Origin: Mycolicibacterium sp. GF69
GTDB lineage: Bacteria > Actinomycetota > Actinomycetes > Mycobacteriales > Mycobacteriaceae
Assembly (NCBI RefSeq): GCF_003284965.1
Contig: NZ_QMEW01000011.1
Span: 1-64,000, forward strand
DNA length: 64,000 bases
Direction of reading: 5' to 3'
A program made the translations under genes and the position numbers. The notes below the pieces were generated by a model that searched no databases, was not told the origin of the DNA, and saw nothing but the letters and a program-made list of their open reading frames with translations. Below, in pieces: positions 16,443 to 24,735 of this stretch (position 1 is its first letter; each line of letters opens with the position of its first letter).

Positions 16443-17435
16443 ATGACCCCCAACGCGCGCAAGAACGCCGCACGCGCCTACCAGCGCCAACACCACGTCC
16501 CCTACACCGAAGCGCTCCGCGCGGTCACCCCCGCCGGCACCCTCGACGACAACGACCCCCACCGCGACGTCCCCTCTCCCGACCGACGGCTCCTCGACGC
16601 CCTCCAGATCGCCGATCCCTCGACCCACCCCCCGCAGACCGCCTGGCACCAGCACGCCAACGACCGAGACCTGACCCTCCCGATCGCCACAGCGCTCGAC
16701 GAACCCACCACCGCGGCGACCCTGCACCTGGACGCCGCCAACAGCGTCATCGCCCTGCTCGCCATCCCCGGCACCGGAAAGACCGCCGCACTGAGGACCA
16801 TCACGCTGGCACTGTGCGCCTCCTACCCACCCGAGCGTGTCACCTTCGCCTGCGCCGGCGGCAAATGGGGCTTCCTGGACGACATCACGGCACTTCCACA
16901 CCTCACGGTCCAATGCTTCGACACGTGGGACTACCGCAACGACGTGCACCCCGACGTCGCGCAGTGGTGCGCCTACATCGACGACGAGATCGACAGACGG
17001 ACCACCACAACCCACGCGCGCCTCGAACCGGAACTCGTGGTCGTCGTCGACGACCTCGACGAGTTCCTCGAACCCAACCCCACAGCCGCCGCCACCGTGC
17101 AGCGGATAATCGACCGCGGCCGCCACCTCGGGATCCGCCTCATCGTCTCCATGAAGCAGCTCCACGACACCGACGGGGACCTCTGGACCGTGCCCGCCTT
17201 CGGCCCGGCAGTGCGCTTCCGGCCGGACACGGTGATCGCCTTCTCCACCTTCCGGCGCGAGGAGTCGATGGCCGCCGTCGGCCACCCGGGCGCCTGGAGC
17301 CTGCAGCGCGGCCAGGGCCACGCCTACATCCGACCCACCACCGAACTCGGTGACACACCGGCGCACATCCTCACCGTCAACGGCGGCGAAGGAGCCGCAC
17401 TCGCCGCCCAAATAGCCGCCTACCAGCAAAAATGA
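16443..17435 (+). CDS. FtsK-like P-loop ATPase 3
   Basis: 330 residues. It shares the N-terminal NARKNAARAYQRQHHVPYTEALRAV motif with the two paralogues at 10146 and 11668. Walker A is LLAIPGTGKTAALRTI (about residue 102) and Walker B is LVVVVDDLDEFLEPN (about 199). A later RLIVSMKQLHDTDGD and FRPDTVIAFSTFRREE resemble the sensor regions of FtsK/EccC-type motors. No membrane segment. ATG 16443 follows GAGGAG. The stop codon TGA is itself part of a dispersed-element copy. Confidence 0.78.
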   Translation: MTPNARKNAARAYQRQHHVPYTEALRAVTPAGTLDDNDPHRDVPSPDRRLLDALQIADPSTHPPQTAWHQHANDRDLTLPIATALDEPTTAATLHLDAANSVIALLAIPGTGKTAALRTITLALCASYPPERVTFACAGGKWGFLDDITALPHLTVQCFDTWDYRNDVHPDVAQWCAYIDDEIDRRTTTTHARLEPELVVVVDDLDEFLEPNPTAAATVQRIIDRGRHLGIRLIVSMKQLHDTDGDLWTVPAFGPAVRFRPDTVIAFSTFRREESMAAVGHPGAWSLQRGQGHAYIRPTTELGDTPAHILTVNGGEGAALAAQIAAYQQK

Positions 17436-17443
17436 CACGTCCC
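17431..17443 (+). repeat. dispersed element copy 5
   Basis: AATGACACGTCCC overlaps the TGA stop of the third FtsK-like gene, in gene direction; CTACCAGC precedes it. Confidence 0.6.
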
Positions 17444-17552
17444 CGCGCCCTCTGCGCCAGCCCGGTCAGCCCCGACAAGGCGCCAACAGCTGCGGCCCGG
17501 ACATAGGTCCGGCCACTCGGGGTGTCTCGGCCGCACCCTTCTGACCTGCAAC

Positions 17553-17565
17553 AACGACACGTCCC
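17553..17565 (+). repeat. dispersed element copy 6
   Basis: AACGACACGTCCC, preceded by TGACCTGC, between the third FtsK-like gene and the helicase gene. The 110 bases between copies 5 and 6 hold no gene. Confidence 0.6.
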
Positions 17566-17692
17566 GGAGCCAGGCCGGTGATGCGTCCGACCCTGGCCAT
17601 GTTCCCGACGGCACAACCCACACCGCTAACCTTGATCAACGTCTTGGGCTGGCATTCTGCACCGAAGGCGAACGGGTGCACTGAGGGGACGA

Positions 17693-20600
17693 ATGCCGAA
17701 CATCTATGACAACCTCGCCGATCAAACGCGTCTTCGGCCAGCCCTCCGAGAAGCGCTGGAAGAGTACGACACGTTCGACGTAGCCACCGGCTACCTCGAT
17801 CTGCGCGGCTGGTCGAGCCTGGCCGATCTCGTCGACGCCAAAACCGCGGGCGGCGCACAAACCGACCCCATCGCCAGGATCCTGGTGGGAATGGTTGCGC
17901 CGTCGGACTCCCAGCAGATCCTCGACTCCCTCCAGCATGAAGTCCAGCCAGCCCCGTACGGAGCAGACATCCACGACGCCGGCAAAGCCCGCGCTCGAAG
18001 AGACCAACTGGTCAAACACTTGCGCAACCAACTCATGCGCGGCCTGGCCACGTCCCAGGGACAGCAGACACTGCAAACGCTGAAGCGCCAACTCGAAAGC
18101 GGATCGGTGCAGATGAAGGTCTTCACCGAGAAGCCACTGCACGGCAAGACCTATCTCTTCCAATCGCCGAGCAAGAAGCACCACTCACGCTGGGCATTCG
18201 TCGGATCTTCCAACCTGACCAATGCGGGCTTAACCACGAACCTTGAACTGAACATCGACGTCCAGGACTCCGACGCCAGCGCCAAGATCGCCGAATGGTT
18301 CGACGCGCGCTGGGAAGACCGCTACTCGCTCGAAATCAGCGCTGACATCATCGATCTCATCGCCGAGTCGTGGGCATCGGAACTCCAGCCAACACCGTTC
18401 GAGGTGTACCTCAAGGTCTGCCATGCGCTATCCCAGGACGCACGCGACGGGCTCGGCTACGTGCTGCCTGAATCAATGCGCACGCTGCTTCTCGACTACC
18501 AGGAGAGCGCCGTTCGCACACTGGCGCGCCGCATCGTCAGCCGCGGAGGGACGATGCTTGGCGACGTCGTGGGCCTGGGCAAGACACTGACCGCAGTCGC
18601 CACCGCCCTGATGCTGCAAGCCGCCGAGGACTATTCGACGCTGGTCCTGTGCCCCAAGAACCTCGAACCGATGTGGGAGCGCTACATCGACGAATACGAC
18701 CTCAACGCCAAGGTCGTCCCTTACTCGATGGTCGACAAGACCCTTCCCGAGTTGAAGCGCTTCAACCTGGTGATCTGCGACGAGTCGCATAACCTCCGGA
18801 ACAGCGGAACCGTTGCCTATCAAGCGATTCACGACTACATCCGGCGTAACTCGTCCAAGGTGCTACTCCTCACCGCCACGCCCTACAACCTCGCCTTCCT
18901 CGACGTCGCCAGCCAGATCGGCCTCTACATCGACGACGATCAAGACCTCGGCATCGTCCCCTCAGCGGCACTCGCGGCCGAACCCGGACTTCGCGACAAG
19001 GTGGACGGCAAAATCAACACCCTCCTCGCGTTCCGACGCTCCGAACATGCTGACGACTGGCGTCGCCTCATGAGCGACCACTTAGTGCGCCGCACAAGAA
19101 GTTTCGTCAAGCGCACGGCCGCCACCGAGATCATCGACCTCCCCGACGGAACCCAGCAACAACGCCAATTCCTCCGATTCGCCAACGGTGAGAAGTTCTA
19201 CTTCCCGGAACGCATCGCCCGACCGCTCAGCCATGACTTCGCATCCGACGACCCAGCCGCCCTCATGGAGGACGACGCCACCCTCAACACAGTCCAGGCC
19301 CTGACGCTTCCCCGGTACCGCCTCGCCGACTACGACAACCCGCGCGCGCCACACTCCAGCACCGACACCGCGGCGCTGGCCGACATACGCTCCGGCCGCG
19401 GCAACGTCAGCGGGTTCGTGCGTACCGGTTTGTTCAAGCGACTCTCGTCATCGGGACACTCCTTCATCCTGTCCCTGCAGCGACAACGCGCACGCAACGA
19501 GCTGTTCGTTTACGCCATAGACGAGGAGCTGCCCATTCCCGTCGGCAGCTTCACCGACAAACAAATCAATGTCACCGACGAGGACCTCGAAGACTCCGCA
19601 GTCACCCACGGATCCCTCGCTAGCCGCTACGAGGAACTACGCGCCAGTGCGCCGGCCAAAACAAAGTGGATCAACAGCGCGGTCTTCACACCTGCACTGC
19701 GCCGCGACCTGGCAGCTGACAACGAACGGATCACGCTGCTGCTAGACCGTTTTGGCAGCTGGGACCCCACCCGTGATTCGAAACTCAACGCCCTGGTCGA
19801 CCTACTACGCAACGACCATCCAGACGAAAAGGTGCTGATCTTTACCGAGTACGTCGACACAGCCGACTACATCGCCCAATCCCTAACAGAAGCGGGAATT
19901 TCCAACGTTGGCTTGGTCTCGGGCAACACCGACAACCCCGCAGAGATGGCTCGCCGATTCTCGCCAGAATCCAACGCTGTTCCCGGCCAAACCGCCGAGG
20001 AGGCCACGCCCGAGCACCCTATCGACGTTCTGGTCGCTACCGACGTCCTCTCAGAAGGACAGAACCTCCAGGATGCGCACATCGTCGTCAACTACGACCT
20101 GCCCTGGGCCATCATCCGGATCATTCAGCGAGCCGGGCGCGTCGATCGAGTCGGCCAGAAATCCGACACGGTGTACGTGTACCTCATCAGCCACGACAAG
20201 ATCGAACAGCAGATCAACCTACGGCAGCGCATTAAGACCCGGCTCGGGGCCTCGGCAGAGGCGTTCGGCTCAGACGAACAGTTCTTCGGGGGGCCCGCCG
20301 AGATCAAGATCCTCGACGATTTCTACAAGGGCAAAGTCGCCGATGACGCCGAAGACATCGACGGCGAGGCGGACGCCGTGAGCGAAGCCTGGCTCGCCTG
20401 GTCCAACGCACAAACCAAACACCCCGAGATCGCCGCAAGGGTCCTCGCCATGCAAGACCTCGTGCACTCCACCCGAGACCAGTACCTCACCGAAAACCAC
20501 GGCTCAGTAGCGTGTTTCGTGTCCACAGACTCCGGCGTTGAAGCGTTCGCGTCAGCCACCACCGACCCCTCCGGCGAGAACGCATACCAGCTCCTCACAC

Positions 20601-20998
20601 CCCTTGAAGCCATGCGGATCTTCCAAGCCCAGATCGACACCCCCACCGCCGACCAACGACCCGACCACTTCGAACTCGAACGCCAACTGCTGCAGGGCCC
20701 CCTGACGCTGGAAGCACTCGCCGTCGGCAACCTCAAAGGCATCCGAAAATGGGTGTGGGAACGCCTCGGCGGCAACACCCTGTTCGCCCAGGCCTCCGAC
20801 GCACTCAATGCCCTCCAAGAGCGGCCCCTCACCGAGCACGCAACATCGCGACTCACCCAGGCCCGGCGCAACCGCTACAGCCTCGACGACCTTTCCGACC
20901 TGATCTCGCAACTGCACCGCGACGACCGGCTCGTCATCCGCTCAACCGACACCGACAACATAAAGCTCGTCTGCTCGATCGGAGTCCGCGACGCATGA
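17693..20998 (+). CDS. PLD-nuclease/SNF2-type helicase fusion, restriction-like
   Basis: 1101 residues. The N-terminal 260 residues contain a phospholipase D-like nuclease motif: LHGKTYLF (H-x-K, about 149) and FVGSSNLTNAGL (about 171). A SNF2-family helicase follows: GDVVGLGKTLTAVATAL (Walker A, about 290), LVICDESHN (motif II, about 361), LLLTATPYN (motif III), then FTEYVDTADYIAQSL (about 715) and IIRIIQRAGRVDRVGQ (motif VI, about 805). It overlaps the methyltransferase start by ATGA. PLD nuclease, helicase and methyltransferase together suggest a restriction-modification-like defence system in which this protein translocates and cuts unmodified DNA. It is not a full DISARM or BREX locus. 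Confidence 0.85.
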   Translation: MPNIYDNLADQTRLRPALREALEEYDTFDVATGYLDLRGWSSLADLVDAKTAGGAQTDPIARILVGMVAPSDSQQILDSLQHEVQPAPYGADIHDAGKARARRDQLVKHLRNQLMRGLATSQGQQTLQTLKRQLESGSVQMKVFTEKPLHGKTYLFQSPSKKHHSRWAFVGSSNLTNAGLTTNLELNIDVQDSDASAKIAEWFDARWEDRYSLEISADIIDLIAESWASELQPTPFEVYLKVCHALSQDARDGLGYVLPESMRTLLLDYQESAVRTLARRIVSRGGTMLGDVVGLGKTLTAVATALMLQAAEDYSTLVLCPKNLEPMWERYIDEYDLNAKVVPYSMVDKTLPELKRFNLVICDESHNLRNSGTVAYQAIHDYIRRNSSKVLLLTATPYNLAFLDVASQIGLYIDDDQDLGIVPSAALAAEPGLRDKVDGKINTLLAFRRSEHADDWRRLMSDHLVRRTRSFVKRTAATEIIDLPDGTQQQRQFLRFANGEKFYFPERIARPLSHDFASDDPAALMEDDATLNTVQALTLPRYRLADYDNPRAPHSSTDTAALADIRSGRGNVSGFVRTGLFKRLSSSGHSFILSLQRQRARNELFVYAIDEELPIPVGSFTDKQINVTDEDLEDSAVTHGSLASRYEELRASAPAKTKWINSAVFTPALRRDLAADNERITLLLDRFGSWDPTRDSKLNALVDLLRNDHPDEKVLIFTEYVDTADYIAQSLTEAGISNVGLVSGNTDNPAEMARRFSPESNAVPGQTAEEATPEHPIDVLVATDVLSEGQNLQDAHIVVNYDLPWAIIRIIQRAGRVDRVGQKSDTVYVYLISHDKIEQQINLRQRIKTRLGASAEAFGSDEQFFGGPAEIKILDDFYKGKVADDAEDIDGEADAVSEAWLAWSNAQTKHPEIAARVLAMQDLVHSTRDQYLTENHGSVACFVSTDSGVEAFASATTDPSGENAYQLLTPLEAMRIFQAQIDTPTADQRPDHFELERQLLQGPLTLEALAVGNLKGIRKWVWERLGGNTLFAQASDALNALQERPLTEHATSRLTQARRNRYSLDDLSDLISQLHRDDRLVIRSTDTDNIKLVCSIGVRDA

Positions 20999-23730
20999 GC
21001 GCACCCACCCCCATCGCCCTCGCCGACCAAAGCCGCCACCAGGACCTGTTCCTGCACGAACTCAACTGGAACGCCCCTGACCACCCACCAGTCACCTTCA
21101 CCGCCGAGGGCGGCCAGATCCACACCGCCACCAACATTGCCTCCTACCGAGGCATCAGAGTGTGGGCCTGCCCAGGAATACCCGGCTCCCGCATCGAAGC
21201 CGAGATCGACAGAGTGATCGCCACAACCACCACCGACCGACTCGTCATATTCCACAACGAGTCCGAGCAGGTGTGGCGCTGGCCCGCACGGCGAAGCGCC
21301 GACAACGCCACAGCAACCCGCCTCACCCGCCACCGCCACCGCCACAACGACCCCGATCCGCCATTCGAAGCCCGACTCAACGCAATCCGCCTCCCCCTCG
21401 ACCAAGAACTCGACGCCAACACCCTCCTCGCCCGCGTCCGCGACGCCTTCGACATCGAAGCCAAGAACGAGTCCCGCCGCGCCTCCAAGCTGATGGCACG
21501 CATGTACACCACCCTCGAACGCGCCTACCCCGACAGCACAGACCGTCCGGTACGAGACCACGAAATCTCGGTCACAATGGCCCGAATCCTGTTCCTCATG
21601 TTCGGCGACGACACCGAAATGTGGGAACCAGACGGCAAACCCGACGCCTTCCGCGACTTCATACACCGAGAAACAACCACCGACGCCTCGACCCTGGCTG
21701 ACCAACTCAACGAGCTGTTCGCCGACCTCAACAGCGCAACCGCCTCCCGCACCGTCCCCTACATCAACGGCGGCCTTTTCAACGAACAAGTCACCATCCC
21801 GGCCGTAGACAAAGACTTCCGCGACGCAGTACTCGAGGCCTGCGCCGTGGACTGGTCAACAATCAGCCCCGCCATCTTCGGATCAATGTTCCAATCGGTG
21901 CGCGACGCCCGCACCCGCCGCGAACTAGGCGAGCACTACACATCCGAGGACAACATCCTCAAGACCCTCAATCCACTCTTTCTCGACGAATTGCGGGCTG
22001 AATTCGACACCGCTCGCACGCATCCCGATCCCGCCAAACAACTGCACAAGCTTTGGAAGAAGCTCGGCGACATTCGCTTCATGGACCCCGCATGCGGCTG
22101 CGGGAACTTCATCATCGTCGCCTACCGCGAGCTTCGCGACCTCGAACTCCAGATCATGGAGCAACTGCAGGAGATTGACGGCGACAGCCAACTGTCCTTT
22201 GACCCCACACTGTCACTGAAAGTCACCCTCGATCACTTCCACGGCATCGAGGTCGACGAGTGGCCCGCGCGCATCGCCGAAACCGCAATGTTCCTCGTGA
22301 ACCGCCAGTGCGACCTTAAACTGAAACAACGATTCGGAGACGCCCCCCGGCGCCTTCCTATCCAGACCCAAACACGCATTGTGGTGCAAAGCGCGCTGTC
22401 CCTGGACTGGGAGACCGTCATGCCCGCCGGGCCAACCAGCATCATCGCCGGAAACCCGCCATTTCTCGGAATCAGCCAACGCACAGCCCAACAGACAGCC
22501 GAACTCCAAAATGTCTGGGGCACCGGCTATCACGGCACACTCGACTACGTAACCGGCTGGTATGCAAAGGCGATCGACTACTTCTCGAACCACCAAGGCG
22601 TCTGGGCATTCGTATCCACCAACTCGGTCCTCCAAGGCGAAGCGGTAGCCCCGCTATTCCGCCGAGTCGTCGAGCACAAATGGCGTATCAAGTTCGCCCA
22701 CAGGACATTCCCGTGGACCTCAGAGGCCGCTGGTAGGGCTGCAGTGCACTGCATCATCATTGGCTTCGCCAGAAAGGTCACACAGCCCCGGCTCTTCGAC
22801 TACCCGAGCCTCGGCGGCGCGCCCGTTGAGCGGGCCGGCGTCACCAACATCACGCCATACCTCACCGACGGCCCCCATGTCCTCGTCGAGCCGCTGACCA
22901 ACCCTCTCAACCCGCAGATCGGGGCGGTGGCATACGGCAACAAACCAACCGACGGCGGAAACCTCATCGTCGAAGCCGACGACTACGCGCACGTGATAGC
23001 CGATCCCATTGCCGCAAAGTACGTCCGCCGCTACGTCGGTGCGCGCGAACTGCTGCACGACACCATGCGCTACTGCCTATGGCTGCGAGATGCGGACAAA
23101 GGCGACCTGCGGCGAAGCCCAGTTCTCAAAGAGAGAGTTGCCGCCGCGACTCAGTTCCGCCTAGACAGCAAGGCCGAGTCCACCAGAGAGGCAGCATCGA
23201 CCGCGCACGAATTCCGCCAGGTGTCCCAACCCGACACTGCCTACCTATGCATCCCGCGTCACATCAGCGAGAACTACCCCTACTTCCTGTCCCAACGCTA
23301 CGAGTCCGACGTCATCTGCAGCGATGCGAACTTCCTCTCCCCGGACCCCGACGGGTTCATCTTCGCTGCCATCTCGTCAACGATGTTCATGGTTTGGCAG
23401 CGAACGATCGGGGGTCGCATCAAATCCGACCTCCGCTTCAACAAGCTCCTCGCCTGGAACACGTTCCCGTTGCCTACCATTGACGATGCTCGTCGAGCAG
23501 CGATCATCGCCGCCGGCGAAGGCATCATCGCCGCCCGGTCCAGCATCACGAACATGGCGCTCGCCGACATGTACGACCCCGCCAAACTTCCCGAGCACCT
23601 CCACCAGGCACACCGAGAACTCGATTACGTCGTCGACGATGTATTCGGCATCAAGGACCACGACCTGCCAGAGCTCGATCGCCAGGACATCCTGTTCGAC
23701 CACTACCGACGTTTGACCAAGCGGAGATAA
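20995..23730 (+). CDS. MmeI-like DNA adenine methyltransferase
   Basis: 911 residues. Motif I is MDPACGCGNFIIVAYREL (about 362) and the catalytic motif IV is IIAGNPPFLGISQ (about 487), typical of N6-adenine enzymes. The helical linker (ARILFLMFGDDTEMW; PYINGGLFNE; SPAIFGSMFQSVRDARTRRE; EHYTSEDNILKTL) is that of the MmeI/type IIL family. The C-terminal third should be the target-recognition region. The N-terminal PD-ExK nuclease of true MmeI is not apparent, which fits nuclease activity being supplied by the coupled PLD-helicase. Start ATG 20995 overlaps the upstream stop. Confidence 0.85.
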   Translation: MSAPTPIALADQSRHQDLFLHELNWNAPDHPPVTFTAEGGQIHTATNIASYRGIRVWACPGIPGSRIEAEIDRVIATTTTDRLVIFHNESEQVWRWPARRSADNATATRLTRHRHRHNDPDPPFEARLNAIRLPLDQELDANTLLARVRDAFDIEAKNESRRASKLMARMYTTLERAYPDSTDRPVRDHEISVTMARILFLMFGDDTEMWEPDGKPDAFRDFIHRETTTDASTLADQLNELFADLNSATASRTVPYINGGLFNEQVTIPAVDKDFRDAVLEACAVDWSTISPAIFGSMFQSVRDARTRRELGEHYTSEDNILKTLNPLFLDELRAEFDTARTHPDPAKQLHKLWKKLGDIRFMDPACGCGNFIIVAYRELRDLELQIMEQLQEIDGDSQLSFDPTLSLKVTLDHFHGIEVDEWPARIAETAMFLVNRQCDLKLKQRFGDAPRRLPIQTQTRIVVQSALSLDWETVMPAGPTSIIAGNPPFLGISQRTAQQTAELQNVWGTGYHGTLDYVTGWYAKAIDYFSNHQGVWAFVSTNSVLQGEAVAPLFRRVVEHKWRIKFAHRTFPWTSEAAGRAAVHCIIIGFARKVTQPRLFDYPSLGGAPVERAGVTNITPYLTDGPHVLVEPLTNPLNPQIGAVAYGNKPTDGGNLIVEADDYAHVIADPIAAKYVRRYVGARELLHDTMRYCLWLRDADKGDLRRSPVLKERVAAATQFRLDSKAESTREAASTAHEFRQVSQPDTAYLCIPRHISENYPYFLSQRYESDVICSDANFLSPDPDGFIFAAISSTMFMVWQRTIGGRIKSDLRFNKLLAWNTFPLPTIDDARRAAIIAAGEGIIAARSSITNMALADMYDPAKLPEHLHQAHRELDYVVDDVFGIKDHDLPELDRQDILFDHYRRLTKRR

Positions 23731-23794
23731 GTAACCCCCGGGTAGAGCGAGCGGGAAGGCTCCGACGCTGAACCCACACACTCTCACCAGCGCA

Positions 23795-23807
23795 GATAGC
23801 ACGTCCC
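23795..23807 (+). repeat. dispersed element copy 7
   Basis: GATAGCACGTCCC, 64 bases after the methyltransferase stop, in gene direction. Confidence 0.6.
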
Positions 23808-23889
23808 GCGCCGCATGCGGCCCAGCTGGTCACCGAGAGTTAGGTTGGCGGTGCGCACCTTCGACCGACGGACAAAGGGCCCAACCATC

Positions 23890-24342
23890 ATGATTCAAGT
23901 AATCCACGCCAGCCACAACGGCGAGCTGTACAAGCGCCGCGTCCTGTCCGTCGACGACATCGCCGACCTCATCCGAGAGACCAGCCTGGAGACCCTGACG
24001 AACACGGCGGGCATCGACTTCTGGTTCACCCCCTCCACGCACCGAGCACACCGCCGAGTCAACCGCAGAGCCACCGAACTCCTCCTGGCCACAACGCGAT
24101 TCACCGCCTCGAACGTGCCGTTGATGCGCGGCATCGTCGTGCTGGCAGCCCATGACGGCGCCGGCGAGCTGGCCGGCCTGAGCGACGCCCAGATCAACGG
24201 TCTGGCCGACACCCTCGGCCGCCTCTCCTGGCGCGAGGACCTCGTGCTGTCCCGCCGCATCGCCGTAGACCAGCGCAGCCAACTGCGCGCCAGCCGCACC
24301 GCCTCCAAGGCTGAAGCCGCCAGCATGTCGTGGACGGCATGA
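23890..24342 (+). CDS. DUF3846-like protein
   Basis: 150 residues from ATG 23890. The sequence IDFWFTP...NRRATELLLATTRF...LMRGIVVLAAHDGAGELAGLS follows the pattern of DUF3846 proteins found on actinobacterial plasmids and phages; function unknown. Its stop overlaps the start of a 40-codon gene (ATGA). The two-gene unit is bracketed by dispersed-element copies 7 and 8. Confidence 0.6.
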   Translation: MIQVIHASHNGELYKRRVLSVDDIADLIRETSLETLTNTAGIDFWFTPSTHRAHRRVNRRATELLLATTRFTASNVPLMRGIVVLAAHDGAGELAGLSDAQINGLADTLGRLSWREDLVLSRRIAVDQRSQLRASRTASKAEAASMSWTA

Positions 24343-24461
24343 ACCCGGAAGTGCCTCAGCTGGTGCGCCAGCTCGCCGATCAGCAGCCGCAGCAGGCCCC
24401 GCAGCTAGTCACCCAGGACGTCCAGCCAGTGACCCAGGCGACCTGGTGGCGCAGCTACTGA
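24339..24461 (+). CDS. 40-residue Gln-rich peptide
   Basis: Starts at ATG 24339 overlapping the upstream TGA and ends at 24461. It is rich in Gln and Pro (ADQQPQQAPQLVTQDVQPV) and ends WWRSY. Coupling to the upstream gene and codon use support translation. No function is suggested. Confidence 0.55.
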   Translation: MNPEVPQLVRQLADQQPQQAPQLVTQDVQPVTQATWWRSY

Positions 24462-24486
24462 GGCAAAACCACCGCTGAACTGCGGC

Positions 24487-24499
24487 GATAGCACGTCCC
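24487..24499 (+). repeat. dispersed element copy 8
   Basis: GATAGCACGTCCC, 25 bases after the stop of the 40-codon gene; CTGAACTGC precedes it. Confidence 0.6.
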
Positions 24500-24576
24500 C
24501 ACCAATGCCCGCCCGTCGCCGGCGCCCGTCGGCGTCGACGATCTCGAACTGCCCGTCCATGCGCCTGACCTGCGGT

Positions 24577-24589
24577 GATGGCATGGCCC
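24577..24589 (+). repeat. dispersed element copy 9, one mismatch
   Basis: GATGGCATGGCCC, preceded by CTGACCTGC; G replaces T at the tenth core position. It lies 78 bases after copy 8. Confidence 0.45.
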
Positions 24590-24694
24590 CCGCCCCTGGA
24601 CGCGAGGCGTCAGGAAGCCCGTCCGGCGCAGGAGCAAATTTCACTCCGTGGTGAAACCCCGAACGTAGTCACCGCCATTGGTAAATTTCCCTCA

Positions 24695-24710
24695 CCAGGT
24701 AAACACCTGG
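24695..24710. promoter_or_regulatory. inverted repeat before the exported-protein gene
   Basis: CCAGGT-AAAC-ACCTGG is a perfect 6-bp inverted repeat 25 bases before the TTG start at 24736. A second one, TTTCAC with GTGAAA (6-base spacer), lies at about 24639-24656. They could be operators or mRNA hairpins. Nothing else stands out in 24590-24735. Confidence 0.45.
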
Positions 24711-24735
24711 ATCCCGCCCGCTCGCAGGAGACCTC

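Noticed and set aside
24481..24735. Short repeats between 24481 and 24710 as a CRISPR array
   Set aside because: Two element copies plus two unrelated inverted repeats; no regular repeat-spacer pattern and no cas genes.
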